NCBI GenBank assembly: GCA_013141065.1
Contig: JABFRR010000005.1
Location: 62,001-126,000 of the forward strand
DNA length: 64,000 bases
DNA from: Bacteriovoracaceae bacterium
GTDB taxonomy: Bacteria > Bdellovibrionota > Bacteriovoracia > Bacteriovoracales > Bacteriovoracaceae
Direction: 5' to 3'
Shown here: in pieces, positions 46,792 through 56,660 of the stretch
Layout of the letters: each line of letters opens with the position of its first letter
Position numbering within the stretch: position 1 is the stretch's first letter
Translations under genes and position numbers: made by a program
The notes under the pieces: model-generated
Seen by the model: only the letters and a program-made list of their open reading frames with translations
Databases searched by the model: none
Told to the model about the DNA's origin: nothing

Positions 46792-48471
46792 GTGAAGATT
46801 CTATCCCTTCTATTTTCCATTTGTACTTCTTTGTCTCTAGGTGCTAGTACACCTGATTGGTCAACCGAAGCTGTAATTGAGCCGGGAGATAATAGAGCTA
46901 ATATTTATGGCCTGGATTCTCTTGAACTAGAAGCCACTAAAAATAAAGGTTATATTCATGCGATGAATTACCCAGTCACAGTGACAGGGCTTCTCATACC
47001 CTATCGTCCACTACTCAATTTTATGCATTCAAATCCTAATGACCCATTAAAGAAATTCTTACTTACTATTAGTCGAAAGTTTGCCGGTTTTAAAACAGAG
47101 CGAGAGCTTTATGAATGGCTTGGTTTAAGTCAAAATAACGGTCCCAATGCAGTGGGAATTTATAAAATGCCCTATCCTAATGGTAAAGCCGATCAATTTT
47201 ACGTAGGCGCCGGACTAATTAAAAATTCTCATGGAGAAGGTTTAACATTTAGTTGTTTTGCCTGCCATGCCAACAATCTTTTTGGTACGACTGTGATGGG
47301 CTTAACAAATAAGCGCCCTCATTCAAATAAGTTTTTTCATATGGCCCGTCTTGTTGTTCCTAAAATTCCGAACGCTTTATTTGAGGCAAATACTGAAGCC
47401 ACAAAAGGTGAAATGCAAATGTTTACGCGCACTAAAAAAAATCTGGTCTCGATTGATGGTGTGGTTCCACAGGTGCATGGACTTGATACTTCTCTTCCAC
47501 ACGTGGCCTTGAGCCTGGCCCGTCGAAATAATGATGAATACGCAACAAAAAATTCCATTCTCGAAAAATTCCCACGTAAAAATGAACTTAAAGAATTTGT
47601 TACTGATTCAAAACCGATGCCATGGTGGAACTTGAAGTATAAAACGAGATGGCTTTCTGATGGATCTATCGTCAGTGGAAATCCCATTCTCACAAATTTT
47701 TTATGGAATGAAATTGGTAGAGGAACAGATTTATTGGAATTAGAAAATTGGATGAAAAATAATTCAGCGGCTATTAAAGAAATTACCACGGCCGCTTTTG
47801 CAACAGAAGCGCCGAAGTACACTGATTTTTTTCCACCGACAAGTATTAATATCGAGAGTGCCAAGCGAGGTGAAAAACTTTTTAATCAAACATGTCTTAA
47901 GTGCCATGGAGAATACCAAAAAGCCTGGTCGGGAGATAATGTTGAGGGCCTTTCAGCACTTGAGTTATTAGCGACAACAAAAGTTATCTATGATGATCAA
48001 ACACAAGCTCGCGATGTAGGAACTGATCCAAATCGTTATGAAGCGATGAAATTTTTTGCCAACGAATTAAATAATTTAGCCATTTCGAAATGGATGGAAA
48101 CAAAAGTAGAACCTCAAGTGGGTTATGTGGCTCCACCATTAGTTGGTATCTGGTCTCGTTATCCCTATTTTCACAATAATTCTGTTCCTAGTCTTTGTGC
48201 GGTATTATCCCTCTCTGTAAATCGCCCAAAGAAATTTATCTTAGGCCCATCAGTCAATAAAGAAACAGACTTCGATCAAGAGTGTAATGGTTATCCAGTG
48301 GGGGAAAAAATTCCCAAAGCATGGCTTGCAGACACAGAAGCACTTATCGACACTACTAAGCCAGGTTTAAAAAATAGTGGCCATGAAAAAATGCTTCTTG
48401 ATGCAAAAGGTGCTGAGAAATATTCAAGTCAGGATAAAAGTGACTTAATCCAATTCTTGAAAACACTTTAA
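46792..48471 (+). CDS. dihaem-type cytochrome c
   Basis: A 559-residue exported protein. The GTG at 46792 has GAGG six bases upstream and opens a signal peptide (MKILSLLFSICTSLSLGA); a TTG two codons earlier is also possible. Two haem-binding motifs are seen, CFACH near residue 155 and CLKCH near 367. Later Met residues may serve as axial ligands. The spacing resembles large dihaem cytochromes such as the RoxA/peroxidase-related and thiol-oxidoreductase-like groups, but I cannot choose. It converges on the exonuclease gene with a 4-bp overlap. Confidence 0.85.
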   Translation: MKILSLLFSICTSLSLGASTPDWSTEAVIEPGDNRANIYGLDSLELEATKNKGYIHAMNYPVTVTGLLIPYRPLLNFMHSNPNDPLKKFLLTISRKFAGFKTERELYEWLGLSQNNGPNAVGIYKMPYPNGKADQFYVGAGLIKNSHGEGLTFSCFACHANNLFGTTVMGLTNKRPHSNKFFHMARLVVPKIPNALFEANTEATKGEMQMFTRTKKNLVSIDGVVPQVHGLDTSLPHVALSLARRNNDEYATKNSILEKFPRKNELKEFVTDSKPMPWWNLKYKTRWLSDGSIVSGNPILTNFLWNEIGRGTDLLELENWMKNNSAAIKEITTAAFATEAPKYTDFFPPTSINIESAKRGEKLFNQTCLKCHGEYQKAWSGDNVEGLSALELLATTKVIYDDQTQARDVGTDPNRYEAMKFFANELNNLAISKWMETKVEPQVGYVAPPLVGIWSRYPYFHNNSVPSLCAVLSLSVNRPKKFILGPSVNKETDFDQECNGYPVGEKIPKAWLADTEALIDTTKPGLKNSGHEKMLLDAKGAEKYSSQDKSDLIQFLKTL

Positions 48472-49031
48472 GATTTTATGAGTGCCAGATAAAGTTCACG
48501 TCCAATCCAGGCATCAGTAGCAGCGTAATGGAGTTGATCTAATTTAAGATCGCTTGCTTCCCAATTCGAAAGTTTAGCGCGTTTACTAAGGGTTAAATTT
48601 AAAACCTCTTCAGTCATGCCTTTAAGTCCAAAATTTTTTAACTTTTTATCTCGGGCCATATCAGATAATTCAATAAAACTTTTCGGTGCAAAATCGAAAA
48701 TCTTCTGCAAACCTTTGATGTCATCACGGATCGCGACGCCGGCTTTAATAATTGATTCATCTTCAAACATAGACTTGATTAAAGTAAAATCTTTGAGGTG
48801 GTGGAGTCTAAACAAAATAGCACAGTCATCGCTGGCCAGCTGCAGTAGTGAGACGTGATAAAATTCACCCTTTTTAAAAGAGGGTTTTGTTTCCGTGTCA
48901 AAACCTATTATTGGCTTACCAAGAAGACGTGAGAGCGCCGTGGCTATCTCTTCATCTTTTGATACAGTCAGTATTTCGCCTTCAAAGCGGGCGCGTTTGA
49001 AATTTGGAGCAGAGTCTAATTTATCATTCAT
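48468..49031 (-). CDS. RNase D-like 3'-5' exonuclease
   Basis: A 187-residue DEDD exonuclease domain. IIGFDTETKP gives the first Asp-Glu pair, AGVAIRDDIKGLQ the second Asp and YAATDAWIGRELY the final Asp with preceding Tyr, so it is the DEDDy type. There is no HRDC domain, so it is shorter than RNase D. The substrate may be RNA or DNA. It diverges from yajQ. Confidence 0.88.
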   Translation of the reverse strand: MNDKLDSAPNFKRARFEGEILTVSKDEEIATALSRLLGKPIIGFDTETKPSFKKGEFYHVSLLQLASDDCAILFRLHHLKDFTLIKSMFEDESIIKAGVAIRDDIKGLQKIFDFAPKSFIELSDMARDKKLKNFGLKGMTEEVLNLTLSKRAKLSNWEASDLKLDQLHYAATDAWIGRELYLALIKS

Positions 49032-49096
49032 TGAATTTTTACCTAACTCTTTGTACCATCAACTTCAACAAAGTTTAAGCACAAAATGGAGAGTGT

Positions 49097-49588
49097 ATGC
49101 CCAGTTTTGATCTAGTTTCTAAAACTGACATGATGGAAATGAAAAATGCCCTACAAATGGCCCAAAAAGAGATTAATGCACGATATGATTTCAAGGGGAG
49201 CGATGTCACTTTAGAGCTTAAAGAGACCACCATTGAACTTCGGGCCGAAGACGACTACAAAATGAAAGCAGCGCTGGAAATTTTTCGCGGGCAATTGGTT
49301 AAACGAAACATCGGCCAAAGATGTATTGACCCTCAAAAAGTTGAGCCATCGGGAAACCGCATGATGAAACAAACCATTAATATTAAAAATGGCATCGAAA
49401 AAGAAAAAGCTAAGCAAATTAATAAAATTCTTAAAGAATCTGGCTTAAAAGTGAGTTCAAGTATTCTTGATGATAAAATCAGACTTACAGGAAAAAAAAT
49501 AGATGACCTGCAAGAGGCTTATCAGATGTTACGTGCACATAAAGATGTGGAAATAGAGCTGCAAATGGAAAACATGAAGAGAGATTAA
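49097..49588 (+). CDS. yajQ: YajQ-family nucleotide-binding protein
   Basis: A 163-residue YajQ homologue, a family that includes a cyclic-di-GMP-binding regulator in Xanthomonas. MPSFDLVSKTDMMEMKNALQ, INARYDFKGS, KRCIDPQKV-like (QRCIDPQKVEPSG) and KLSSSILDD-type segments (KVSSSILDDKIRLTGKK) match. It is followed after 3 bp by an anchored protein gene. Confidence 0.95.
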   Translation: MPSFDLVSKTDMMEMKNALQMAQKEINARYDFKGSDVTLELKETTIELRAEDDYKMKAALEIFRGQLVKRNIGQRCIDPQKVEPSGNRMMKQTINIKNGIEKEKAKQINKILKESGLKVSSSILDDKIRLTGKKIDDLQEAYQMLRAHKDVEIELQMENMKRD

Positions 49589-49591
49589 AGA

Positions 49592-50191
49592 ATGAAAATT
49601 CTTATAGAGCGCTTTAAAAAAAGTATTCCTTATGTTCTAGTCATCCTCTTTATAAGCTGGGCAATGTATAAGTATTTTCTAGAAAGAAATATTAAGCCTA
49701 AAACAAGTTTGGCGCTCGATTGGGAATCTTTAGAAAAATCAGAAAAATCAGAAAAATCAGAAAAATTGCCAATAGAAAAAAAGGAATTAATTCCAGTTAA
49801 AGAAAAAGAATTCACAACAATGTCACCGGCCGAAAAAGACGCCTTTAATGAATATGATATAATCGAAAAAAAATGGCTGGAAATTGTAAAAAATAATCTT
49901 GGAGAGAGTTTCTATTTCCAATACCTAGAAATGCGAGAGCAAAACGATAAAGAGAAAATGAGTGCTTATCAAGAATATCACGACTATCTTAGGCAAAAAC
50001 AGGGTGATAAATTTGAGTACAATATTTCTGAAGACCAAAGCGAAAGGGAAAGAAAAATTAATCAAATTTATCTCAATAAATTACTTGAAATAATTGGGCC
50101 CGCCAAATTTCAAGAATACTTGAAATCCCGAGATCAGTTTAACGAAGAAAGCCGCCGCAATAATAAAGAATTTATTCTTATGGAGTTTTGA
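49592..50191 (+). CDS. membrane-anchored protein with EKS repeats
   Basis: A 199-residue protein with one N-terminal membrane helix (residues 11-27), an EKS tripeptide repeat encoded by a 9-bp DNA repeat, and a charged helical C-terminus. No recognised domain. Its stop overlaps the start of the NUDIX gene (ATGATGA). Confidence 0.65.
   Translation: MKILIERFKKSIPYVLVILFISWAMYKYFLERNIKPKTSLALDWESLEKSEKSEKSEKLPIEKKELIPVKEKEFTTMSPAEKDAFNEYDIIEKKWLEIVKNNLGESFYFQYLEMREQNDKEKMSAYQEYHDYLRQKQGDKFEYNISEDQSERERKINQIYLNKLLEIIGPAKFQEYLKSRDQFNEESRRNNKEFILMEF
49733..49765. repeat. 9-bp tandem repeat within a coding region
   Basis: GAAAAATCA repeated three times plus a partial unit. Each unit adds Glu-Lys-Ser, so copy-number change would keep frame. 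Confidence 0.9.
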
Positions 50192-50739
50192 TGAAAATTA
50201 CAAAATGGAAAATTCATCAAAAAGAAGTTGTTTTAACTGCCCATGTTTTTCGTTACCAAAAAGTTAAAAGTGAGTCTCCGACAACTAATCAAGTTGGGGA
50301 TTTTGATGTCGTCCAATGCCTTAATTGGGTTAATGTAATTGCGTTTAATGATAAAGATGAATGTCTCTTAGTGAAGCAATACCGACATGGAATTGAAGAT
50401 GTCACAATCGAAATTCCTGGAGGAGCCGTTCATCACGGCGAAGATCCACTTCTGGCAGCTAAAAGAGAGCTGAGAGAAGAGACGGGGCATTCTGCGAATC
50501 GTTGGTTACATCTTGGCCGCGTTGATGCTAACCCTGCTTTTATGAATAATGCTTGTGATACTTATCTAGCACTCGATGCAATAAAAACTCATGAATTAGA
50601 ACTTGATCCATTTGAAGAAATTGAAGTTGTCTATAAATCAAAAAACGAAATAAGAAGCATGATTTTAAATCGAGAAATTACTCATTCATTAGTCGTAGCT
50701 GCTTTTTATCTTTTTGAATTTGGTTGTACTGAAGCTTGA
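50188..50739 (+). CDS. NUDIX hydrolase, ADP-ribose pyrophosphatase-like
   Basis: A 183-residue NUDIX protein. The Nudix box G-x5-E-x7-REUxEExGU is seen in full as GAVHHGE then DPLLAAK then RELREETGH. The EIPGGAV lead-in and the residues downstream (FMNNACDTYLALD) resemble the ADP-ribose pyrophosphatase (NudF) branch. It is coupled to the preceding gene and overlaps the convergent lipoprotein gene by 34 bp. Confidence 0.88.
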   Translation: MMKITKWKIHQKEVVLTAHVFRYQKVKSESPTTNQVGDFDVVQCLNWVNVIAFNDKDECLLVKQYRHGIEDVTIEIPGGAVHHGEDPLLAAKRELREETGHSANRWLHLGRVDANPAFMNNACDTYLALDAIKTHELELDPFEEIEVVYKSKNEIRSMILNREITHSLVVAAFYLFEFGCTEA

Positions 50740-52941
50740 TTGACCATGTAGTAAAGGAGCTTGCCGATGTTTAATCGTTTAGCTTCAATTTTATCCATGA
50801 AGTTTTCTCGACACCAATCACTTTGAACACAAGAGTCAAAGATTCCAAACTCGGCATCCGTTATCCAGGTCCCAGTTTTAGGGATCGCCATTTTAGAAAC
50901 CATGTAAAGAAATATTCCTTTAGCATATTTTTCTTGCTCACCTTTAAGACCGGCCAATTCAATGATTGAGGCTTTGTAGGTCAAAAATGCAGCAGAGAGT
51001 TCAGTGTAATCAATAATATTATCTTGGTTCATATCAAAGCGAATAAAGGTTGATTCAATATTGATCATTGCACCGAGGATGAGGGTATTATCACGTCTAT
51101 TTACAGGGACACCTGGAGCATTATTGTCACGAGCAAAGCCTTCTACTCCAAGGATATATTCCATTGTCTCTTTTTTACTTGAGTTGTTATAATACTTGGC
51201 TAAACGTGGAAGAGATTTTTTGAAATTCAATTTATTGAGAATTGTCTCATAAAAATTTTCATTAAAACAATTTTTGTCATAAAGTGGATCATCAACATTA
51301 ATTCCAGCATCACAAAGTCGCGAAAGCTCTTGACTAAATTTTCCTGAAATTTCAACTGCAGTTAAAAGCATTCCTATATATTCAGTCGCTTCATTGAGAT
51401 TAATTCTTTGATCTCCATTAGATTGTTGTTGAAATAAATCAGCAAGGAGCATGGCATTTCTAGAAAAAGTTTGGAAATTTGGAGACCACAATTTTAGCTC
51501 TACTAAAATTGGTTTGGCATCTAATAAAAAATTAGCAAACTCATCGGCCTTGATTTGCATTTCACCTTTGGCGTCCAAATGGCCATAGGCTTTAAGTAAC
51601 TTCCAACTTAGCCATTTAGCAATATTGACTTCTATTAAACCAGATTTACTTCTTAAAATTTGACCGTCGTAGACTGCTGATCCAGTGGTTTTTTCTCTGA
51701 AGTATCTGAAGTTTGTAGCACTGTCAATGAAGCTTGCTGAAAGCTGATCTAATCTTTTTTTATTATTAAACATGTCATAACCAGGAAGTGCTTTAAATGG
51801 TATTTCACTAGCAAGCACTGTGCGTTTTTGACTTAAAATATAATTATTGACGGCATCGTCATATGTAACGTTATTGAAATAAATTTTTTCGAAAAAATCA
51901 TGCACAATGTTTAAAACGACATCGAGATCTTGAAGCGTGACTGAATCTTTTTTTCCACCAATAAATTTTGATTTTAAAGCTTCGATACTTGGTTTAAATG
52001 ATTCTACGTCATAATTTTTTATGACTTTTTCAGCAATTAATACCAGTTGGTCAGAGTTAACAAGTTCAAAATTAGCTTGTTTGAATTCAACTAATCGATA
52101 GAGACTTCTAACAGTTGTTAAGTAGAATCTCATTTCTTCACTTTCACTCTTGAAATTTTCGCCGGCAGAATAATAGGCATCAAATACCAGACCAAGTATA
52201 TGGGGCAGTTTAGTGATGGCCAATTTTAATTCATCCGAACTGATGATTTGGACATCGCCACCAACAAGAATCTTTTTTAGGAACATGAGCGAATCTATAA
52301 ATTTTTCATCTATTTTTCCGCTACCTAATTTGGTGTTGAGATCAAGTATGAAAGTGCGAATGTTGAGTTTTTGACCAAGTCCAGGAGATTTTTCAATTAC
52401 ACCAATCGTTGATTTGGCAAATCGTTCAGTAGATTCATTAAATAGTTTTCTTAAAGTCCAAAACTTTGATTGATTTTGTTTTTCATCCATTAATTTAATA
52501 ATATTTGAAAGTATGACAGCTTCTTGATTGACTTGAACAAGGAGTTCAAATAGAGGTGAAATTTTTGAATGTGAAATTCTGTCAGCTTCATCTTTCAATA
52601 AAATCATATTGAGTTGGAATATAAGACTCAATCCTTTTATTATTGAATCACTTTGATCAACAAAGAATTTTTTAACGAATATACCTATTTCAGCTTCTGA
52701 TACGGCCCCTGGATTTTTAGAGCGAACATATTTTGTAAATTGAATAAAATTTTCTTGCAGACACTGAATTTGTTCTTTTTGATTAATTTTAAAGATTTCA
52801 CCTAGTTTTGAGACATCAATTTTACATGTTTGAAGTTCGTCAGTGCGATAAATATCGGCATTTTCAATAGGCTTGTCTGAAACGTAACCACAGCTTGTAA
52901 GCACAAGCGAAAAAATGATCACAATTTGAGTGAAGGTCCAG
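50706..52941 (-). CDS. EF-hand-type lipoprotein, start codons removed by IS copy B
   Basis: The main body (744 codons) of a large lipoprotein. At its 5' end the residues WTFTQIVIIFSLVLTSCG form the core and lipobox (LTSC) of a lipoprotein signal. Two segments late in the protein, SNGDQRINLNEATEYI and DMNQDNIIDYTEL, resemble calcium-binding EF-hands. The frame continues into IS copy B to an IS-encoded ATG at 53042, adding 34 foreign residues. The native first five codons (MKKLR) lie beyond the IS at 55155-55168. Present expression would require an IS-internal start, with a signal lacking its basic N-region unless the longer IS start is used. The native length was 749 residues. Confidence 0.8.
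52939..52941. repeat. 3-bp target-site duplication of IS copy B, left
   Basis: CAG here (CTG on the lipoprotein strand) repeats at 55152-55154. Collapsing the two restores an open lipoprotein frame. Confidence 0.85.
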
Positions 52942-53064
52942 CCCCATGTCTCAGGGGACATTGCAGTCCGGAAGCATGAGATAAAAACTTTTCCTTGTAT
53001 GGTAAAAAATACATGATATTGGTACGAAATTCGCAAAAACATTTGGGGTATAAGGAGTTTTTCT

Positions 53065-53616
53065 ATGAAGAATCTTTTAGACCCGAAATTATTGGCCAGA
53101 TTTCAAGAACGGCCAACACCTACCAACGAAATTGTCGATTTTTTAGACACTCATCCTGATATTAGTACAGTTAACCTCTGTCGTATAATTGAAATATCGC
53201 CTTCGCAAATTTATAATTATAGGGCAAATTTAAAGCGCAAACCCAATAACGTTGAAGAAAATGATGACTCAGTTGAATCAAAGTCATCTTCTAAATCCTT
53301 TAATCGTTATACTGCAGAAGGAAAATTTTCTTTACTTGAAAATTATTTAAAGGCCGACGATCAAGGCAAGGCCAAATTACTTAGAAAATATGGACTATAT
53401 GATTCAGATATTAAACGCTGGCGAGATCAAGTAAAGAATGCCTCACTTGAAGTTTTGGGGAAGAGAAAGCAAAGATCAGATAAAAAGTCTGAGGATCAAA
53501 TCGAAATTGAAAGACTTCAACAAGAACTTCAGGAGCAAGAGAAAACAACTGCTAAGTTATCGACCCTTCTCGTGTTGCAAAAAAACTTTCGATATGCTAA
53601 AAAAAAGAAAGACTAA
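53065..53616 (+). CDS. IS3-family orfA (copy B)
   Basis: Counterpart of 9415-9966 with the same helix-turn-helix and coiled-coil layout, 183 residues. It differs by a few substitutions (AEGKFS for AEEKFS, DQGKAK for DQGKDK, VLGKRK for VLEKRK) and by A-run lengths near the 3' end (A7 and A8 against A10 and A5). AAGGAG precedes the ATG at 53065. Confidence 0.88.
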   Translation: MKNLLDPKLLARFQERPTPTNEIVDFLDTHPDISTVNLCRIIEISPSQIYNYRANLKRKPNNVEENDDSVESKSSSKSFNRYTAEGKFSLLENYLKADDQGKAKLLRKYGLYDSDIKRWRDQVKNASLEVLGKRKQRSDKKSEDQIEIERLQQELQEQEKTTAKLSTLLVLQKNFRYAKKKKD

Positions 53617-53623
53617 ATCTTAA

Positions 53624-54629
53624 TATTGAAGAAAAAAAGAGTTATTAAAAACTGCTCAAGAGGCCATTGATGCTGGAATCACGATAGAAAAATTTTGTGA
53701 TTCCGTGGGAGTGCCTACTCGGTCATATTTTCTTTGGAAAAAGACCAGCAATAAAATTGAGATAAAGAAAAAGGGAAGAAAAACCTCCCTGAGAATAAAT
53801 TATCTTTTAAAGAAAAGGAAGAGATCGTTAATGTTCTGCTTAAGAAAGAGTGGCCGATTATTCTCCGCGTGAGATCTATTATAAATTGATTGATGAAGAA
53901 AAAGAATTATTGCCTCGCCGGCAACCTTTTTATAGAATAGCGAAAGATGCGGACCTTTTAACAAAAAGAAGTAAGACAGGTATTAAGCGTCCATTGAATC
54001 GTGAGAAGCCTCAGCTTGTAGCAACAGGGCATAATCAAGTTTGGTCTTGGGATGTATCTCAAATAAAATCTGAATGTAGATCAGTACGATTTTACTTATA
54101 TGTGATCGTCGATATTTGGAGCCGTCTTGTAGTGGGTGGGTACTTCTGAGGATCACGAAAAATCAGAGCATGCAATTATCATGTGGAAGAAGGCGTTGGA
54201 AGATCAATTTATAACAGGCAAGGGACTGACCAATCACAAAGACAACGGAGCAATACGACTTCGCATGAGATGATCAAATTTGTCCGAGATGCCCAGATGG
54301 TCGATTCTTATTCTAGGCCGGGTATCGGATGACAACCCTTTTCAGAAAGTTTATTTGGAACAATAAAAACCTTTAGAACATTCCCAGGAAGCTTCGTTGA
54401 TTTACAAAGTGGCCGAAATTATTTTGTAGGATATTTCCATGAATATAATTACTCTTATAAACATTCAGGTATCCAATTCATAACACCGGCAGAAAGGCAT
54501 TATGGCGAGGAGAAGAAAATTTCAGATTCAAGAAATCAAACGATTAAAAAATTTTATGAAACTCATTCTCATCGATATACCAAAATGGCCAAAGAGTTTT
54601 CTCCTATAGTAGAGGTGAAAATTAACTAA
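53624..54629 (+). pseudogene. IS3-family orfB transposase, frameshifted (copy B)
   Basis: The rve/DDE subunit. DAGITIEKFCDSVGVPTRS (HTH), WSWDVSQI (first Asp), HKDNGA (second Asp) and, after a frame change, DDNPFSESLFGTIK (Glu) are all present, so every catalytic residue survives. Breaks lie at AGAAAAAAAGAG near 53630, in the 53770-53780 A run, near 53915, at GGTGGGTACTTC near 54137, near 54255, and near 54322. Ends VEVKIN. Confidence 0.85.
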
Positions 54630-54646
54630 ATGCACTTACGACAAAG

Positions 54647-54970
54647 TCAGAAATGTATGGCCTGTTGTGGAGAATATAAATAATTAAGAACTAAAAGCAT
54701 TTTTTGAAAATTGTGTGGATCTAGCTTTTCATACAACTCATTAAAGTGGATGCCTCCCGATCCATTCCAAGCATCAAGGGCAATCCTTACTAGGAGTTGT
54801 TCTGATGATGAAAAGCCTTGCGCCCGCCTTTTAATGACTTCTGGTGGCGCCATGAGTTTAGGATAATCAGGATTAAGCATAAGATGCAAAAGGTTTTCGT
54901 TACGATAAAATAATAAAGAGATCGCTCGAAATAAAACTTTTTCGCTATCAGCTGCCTTTGACCAAGTCAT
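54647..54970 (-). CDS. IS passenger protein of unknown function (copy B)
   Basis: Identical in amino-acid sequence to the protein at 8054-8377, 107 residues, start at 54970 with the same Shine-Dalgarno and -10 box. It converges on orfB with a 17-bp gap. See copy A for its visible properties. Confidence 0.75.
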   Translation of the reverse strand: MTWSKAADSEKVLFRAISLLFYRNENLLHLMLNPDYPKLMAPPEVIKRRAQGFSSSEQLLVRIALDAWNGSGGIHFNELYEKLDPHNFQKMLLVLNYLYSPQQAIHF

Positions 54971-55151
54971 ATACATCTCCAAAATAAAAAATATTATAAG
55001 ACTGAAGTTTTAATAAACTCGTCTCGTGTTGATTTGAATTTAGCATGAAATATTTTTTGACTTGATAATTAAATTGAATTAGAAAGTGAATCTTGTAGCA
55101 GAAAAGTTTTTCAACCTTCCTTCAAACTGCACTAATTTCTGAGACACATCG

Positions 55152-55154
55152 CAG
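55152..55154. repeat. 3-bp target-site duplication of IS copy B, right
   Basis: CAG, matching 52939-52941. Confidence 0.85.
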
Positions 55155-55168
55155 CGAAGTTTTTTCAT
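55155..55168 (-). pseudogene. detached first codons of the EF-hand lipoprotein
   Basis: On the reverse strand this reads ATG AAA AAA CTT CG, and the duplicated CTG completes CGC TG. Joined to 52941 leftward it gives MKKLRWTFTQIVII, a textbook lipoprotein signal with a basic start. The 2.2-kb IS copy B separates it from the rest of the gene. Confidence 0.85.
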
Positions 55169-55174
55169 AATATT

Positions 55175-55202
55175 AGTGTAAAGTCTGAGTGGATAATGTC
55201 AA
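55175..55202 (-). promoter_or_regulatory. native promoter of the EF-hand lipoprotein gene
   Basis: On the reverse strand a perfect -35 TTGACA, a 16-bp spacer and TACACT, ending 6 bp before the native ATG at 55168. The short leader would make a leaderless or near-leaderless mRNA. IS copy B now separates it from most of the gene. Confidence 0.5.
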
Positions 55203-55302
55203 AATAGAATCCTTCGAATTGGGTGTATTTTTACAGGGATTTTTGCCCTTAAAAGTGTCAATATTGTGTTAGTTTTGGCTTAACATATAGGGATTAGGCA
55301 TT

Positions 55303-56649
55303 ATGAGGTATTTTTTACAGTCTTTTAGACTCACTTTACTAATTGGAATTCTGGCCTTTATAGACGCATCCCATGCTGATTCTCAGTATGAAATTACTTA
55401 TGAGAAATTCTATAGACTCAATAAGCCGATATACCGAAGTGATTCTGGTGATTGGTTAAATTTTAGCTTTAAAACCGATAAGGCGATTAAAGATTGGGAC
55501 ACCTTTGCAATGGGTGACGCGAGGTTTTATTTTCAAGATAATGGTGCCTTTAATTATTCGATCCAAGAGGCCTATGGCGTTTATCAGACACAAAATTTCA
55601 AGGTCAATATTGGTCGCCAGATTCTTGATTGGAATACAAACGAAAAATACTGGTCACTTGGATTTTTAAACGGTCTACAATCATTCACTCTTTTAAGTAC
55701 TGAAGAAGAAGGTGTAACGGGAATTGTTGTCTCAAAAACAGTAGGAAATTTTGAATTTAATATTTTAGGCTCATATTTATTTATCCCGCAAATAAATCCT
55801 TCAATTGGCTTTAAAAATGGTGAAGTTAAAAGTCGAAGTGAATGGGTGAGATTACCTCCTCGAAAGACTATATTAAGTAATCAAGAAGTTCCAATTTCTT
55901 ATAGTGTAGCTGACTATCAAGTTGAAAAAATAGTTTTCAATAAATCCCTTGGTGCCAATATTCGCTATTTTTGGGAGAGCGGAGGTGTTTCTGCTTTTGC
56001 TATTTATAAACCAGAAAATAAATTGCGAGTGAATGCCAGTGCTTATTATGACAACTTAGTGACAAATAAAGTCATCGTAACGGCAGATCCAACGATCAAT
56101 CATCATGCCTACTACGGCTTTCAGACTTTTCATTCCTTTGGAGACATTAAGGCACGCGGCGGAGTCAGTTACGTTGATCCCAACGCTAAACTGGGAAAAG
56201 ATTTTTTAATTGATATTACTAATGCTAGAAAAACGTTTAAGTCTGATTTTTTTAATATTAATCCTCGTTACGACAAAGAGGCCTATGCGCACGTGAGTCT
56301 TAATTACGATAAAAGTAAAAATTATAAACTATCACTGAATTATATCCACTTACTAACAGAAGACGTTCGAGGCAATGATGACTTTTTTAGCGATACCGTA
56401 AAATGGAAAAGTACTTTTGGTGGTGGATTCCAGTATTTTATTAATGATCATTTTGATGTTGCCATCGATCTAAAATATGATGTCATCAGGAAAGATAATA
56501 TTGTGAAAGGTGAAGCCAAGTACACTCATAACCAATGGTTGAGTTTGGCACTAGGATTAGAGGTTTTAAAAGCACCCGATAATAATTCATATTGGAGCTT
56601 TTATCGAACGAACGATACATTGTATTCGACTATTGGCCTGGTTTTTTAA
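55303..56649 (+). CDS. outer-membrane beta-barrel protein
   Basis: A 448-residue exported protein with a signal peptide (cleavage near DASHAD). The mature sequence has alternating amphipathic strands (VNIGRQILDWN, SLNYIHLLTED, LALGLEVLKAP) and ends in IGLVF, the aromatic C-terminus typical of outer-membrane barrels. A porin or ligand channel is likely; specificity unknown. The peptidase gene start lies 11 bp after its stop. Confidence 0.8.
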   Translation: MRYFLQSFRLTLLIGILAFIDASHADSQYEITYEKFYRLNKPIYRSDSGDWLNFSFKTDKAIKDWDTFAMGDARFYFQDNGAFNYSIQEAYGVYQTQNFKVNIGRQILDWNTNEKYWSLGFLNGLQSFTLLSTEEEGVTGIVVSKTVGNFEFNILGSYLFIPQINPSIGFKNGEVKSRSEWVRLPPRKTILSNQEVPISYSVADYQVEKIVFNKSLGANIRYFWESGGVSAFAIYKPENKLRVNASAYYDNLVTNKVIVTADPTINHHAYYGFQTFHSFGDIKARGGVSYVDPNAKLGKDFLIDITNARKTFKSDFFNINPRYDKEAYAHVSLNYDKSKNYKLSLNYIHLLTEDVRGNDDFFSDTVKWKSTFGGGFQYFINDHFDVAIDLKYDVIRKDNIVKGEAKYTHNQWLSLALGLEVLKAPDNNSYWSFYRTNDTLYSTIGLVF

Positions 56650-56660
56650 GGAAAAAAATA

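Larger units (their letters stand above)
52942..55151. mobile_element. IS3-family element, copy B
   Basis: A 2210-bp element, inverted relative to copy A. Terminal repeats TGTCTCAG-N7-TGCAGT lie five bases inside the ends (CCCCA at 52942 and CATCG at 55147 on this strand). orfA and orfB run rightward (53065-54629) and the passenger gene leftward (54647-54970). A clean 3-bp duplication fixes its ends and proves simple insertion here. Confidence 0.92.

Noticed and set aside
47337-47864. Long antisense reading frame within the cytochrome c gene
   Set aside because: It is a shadow of the cytochrome gene, which has haem motifs, signal peptide and Shine-Dalgarno in the other frame.
49733-49765. 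The 9-bp tandem repeat as a phase-variation site
   Set aside because: The unit is a multiple of three, so changes in copy number keep the frame.
7873-55151. Copies A and B as the ends of a 47-kb composite transposon
   Set aside because: Copy B has a local CTG duplication on its own two sides, and the block between holds housekeeping genes.
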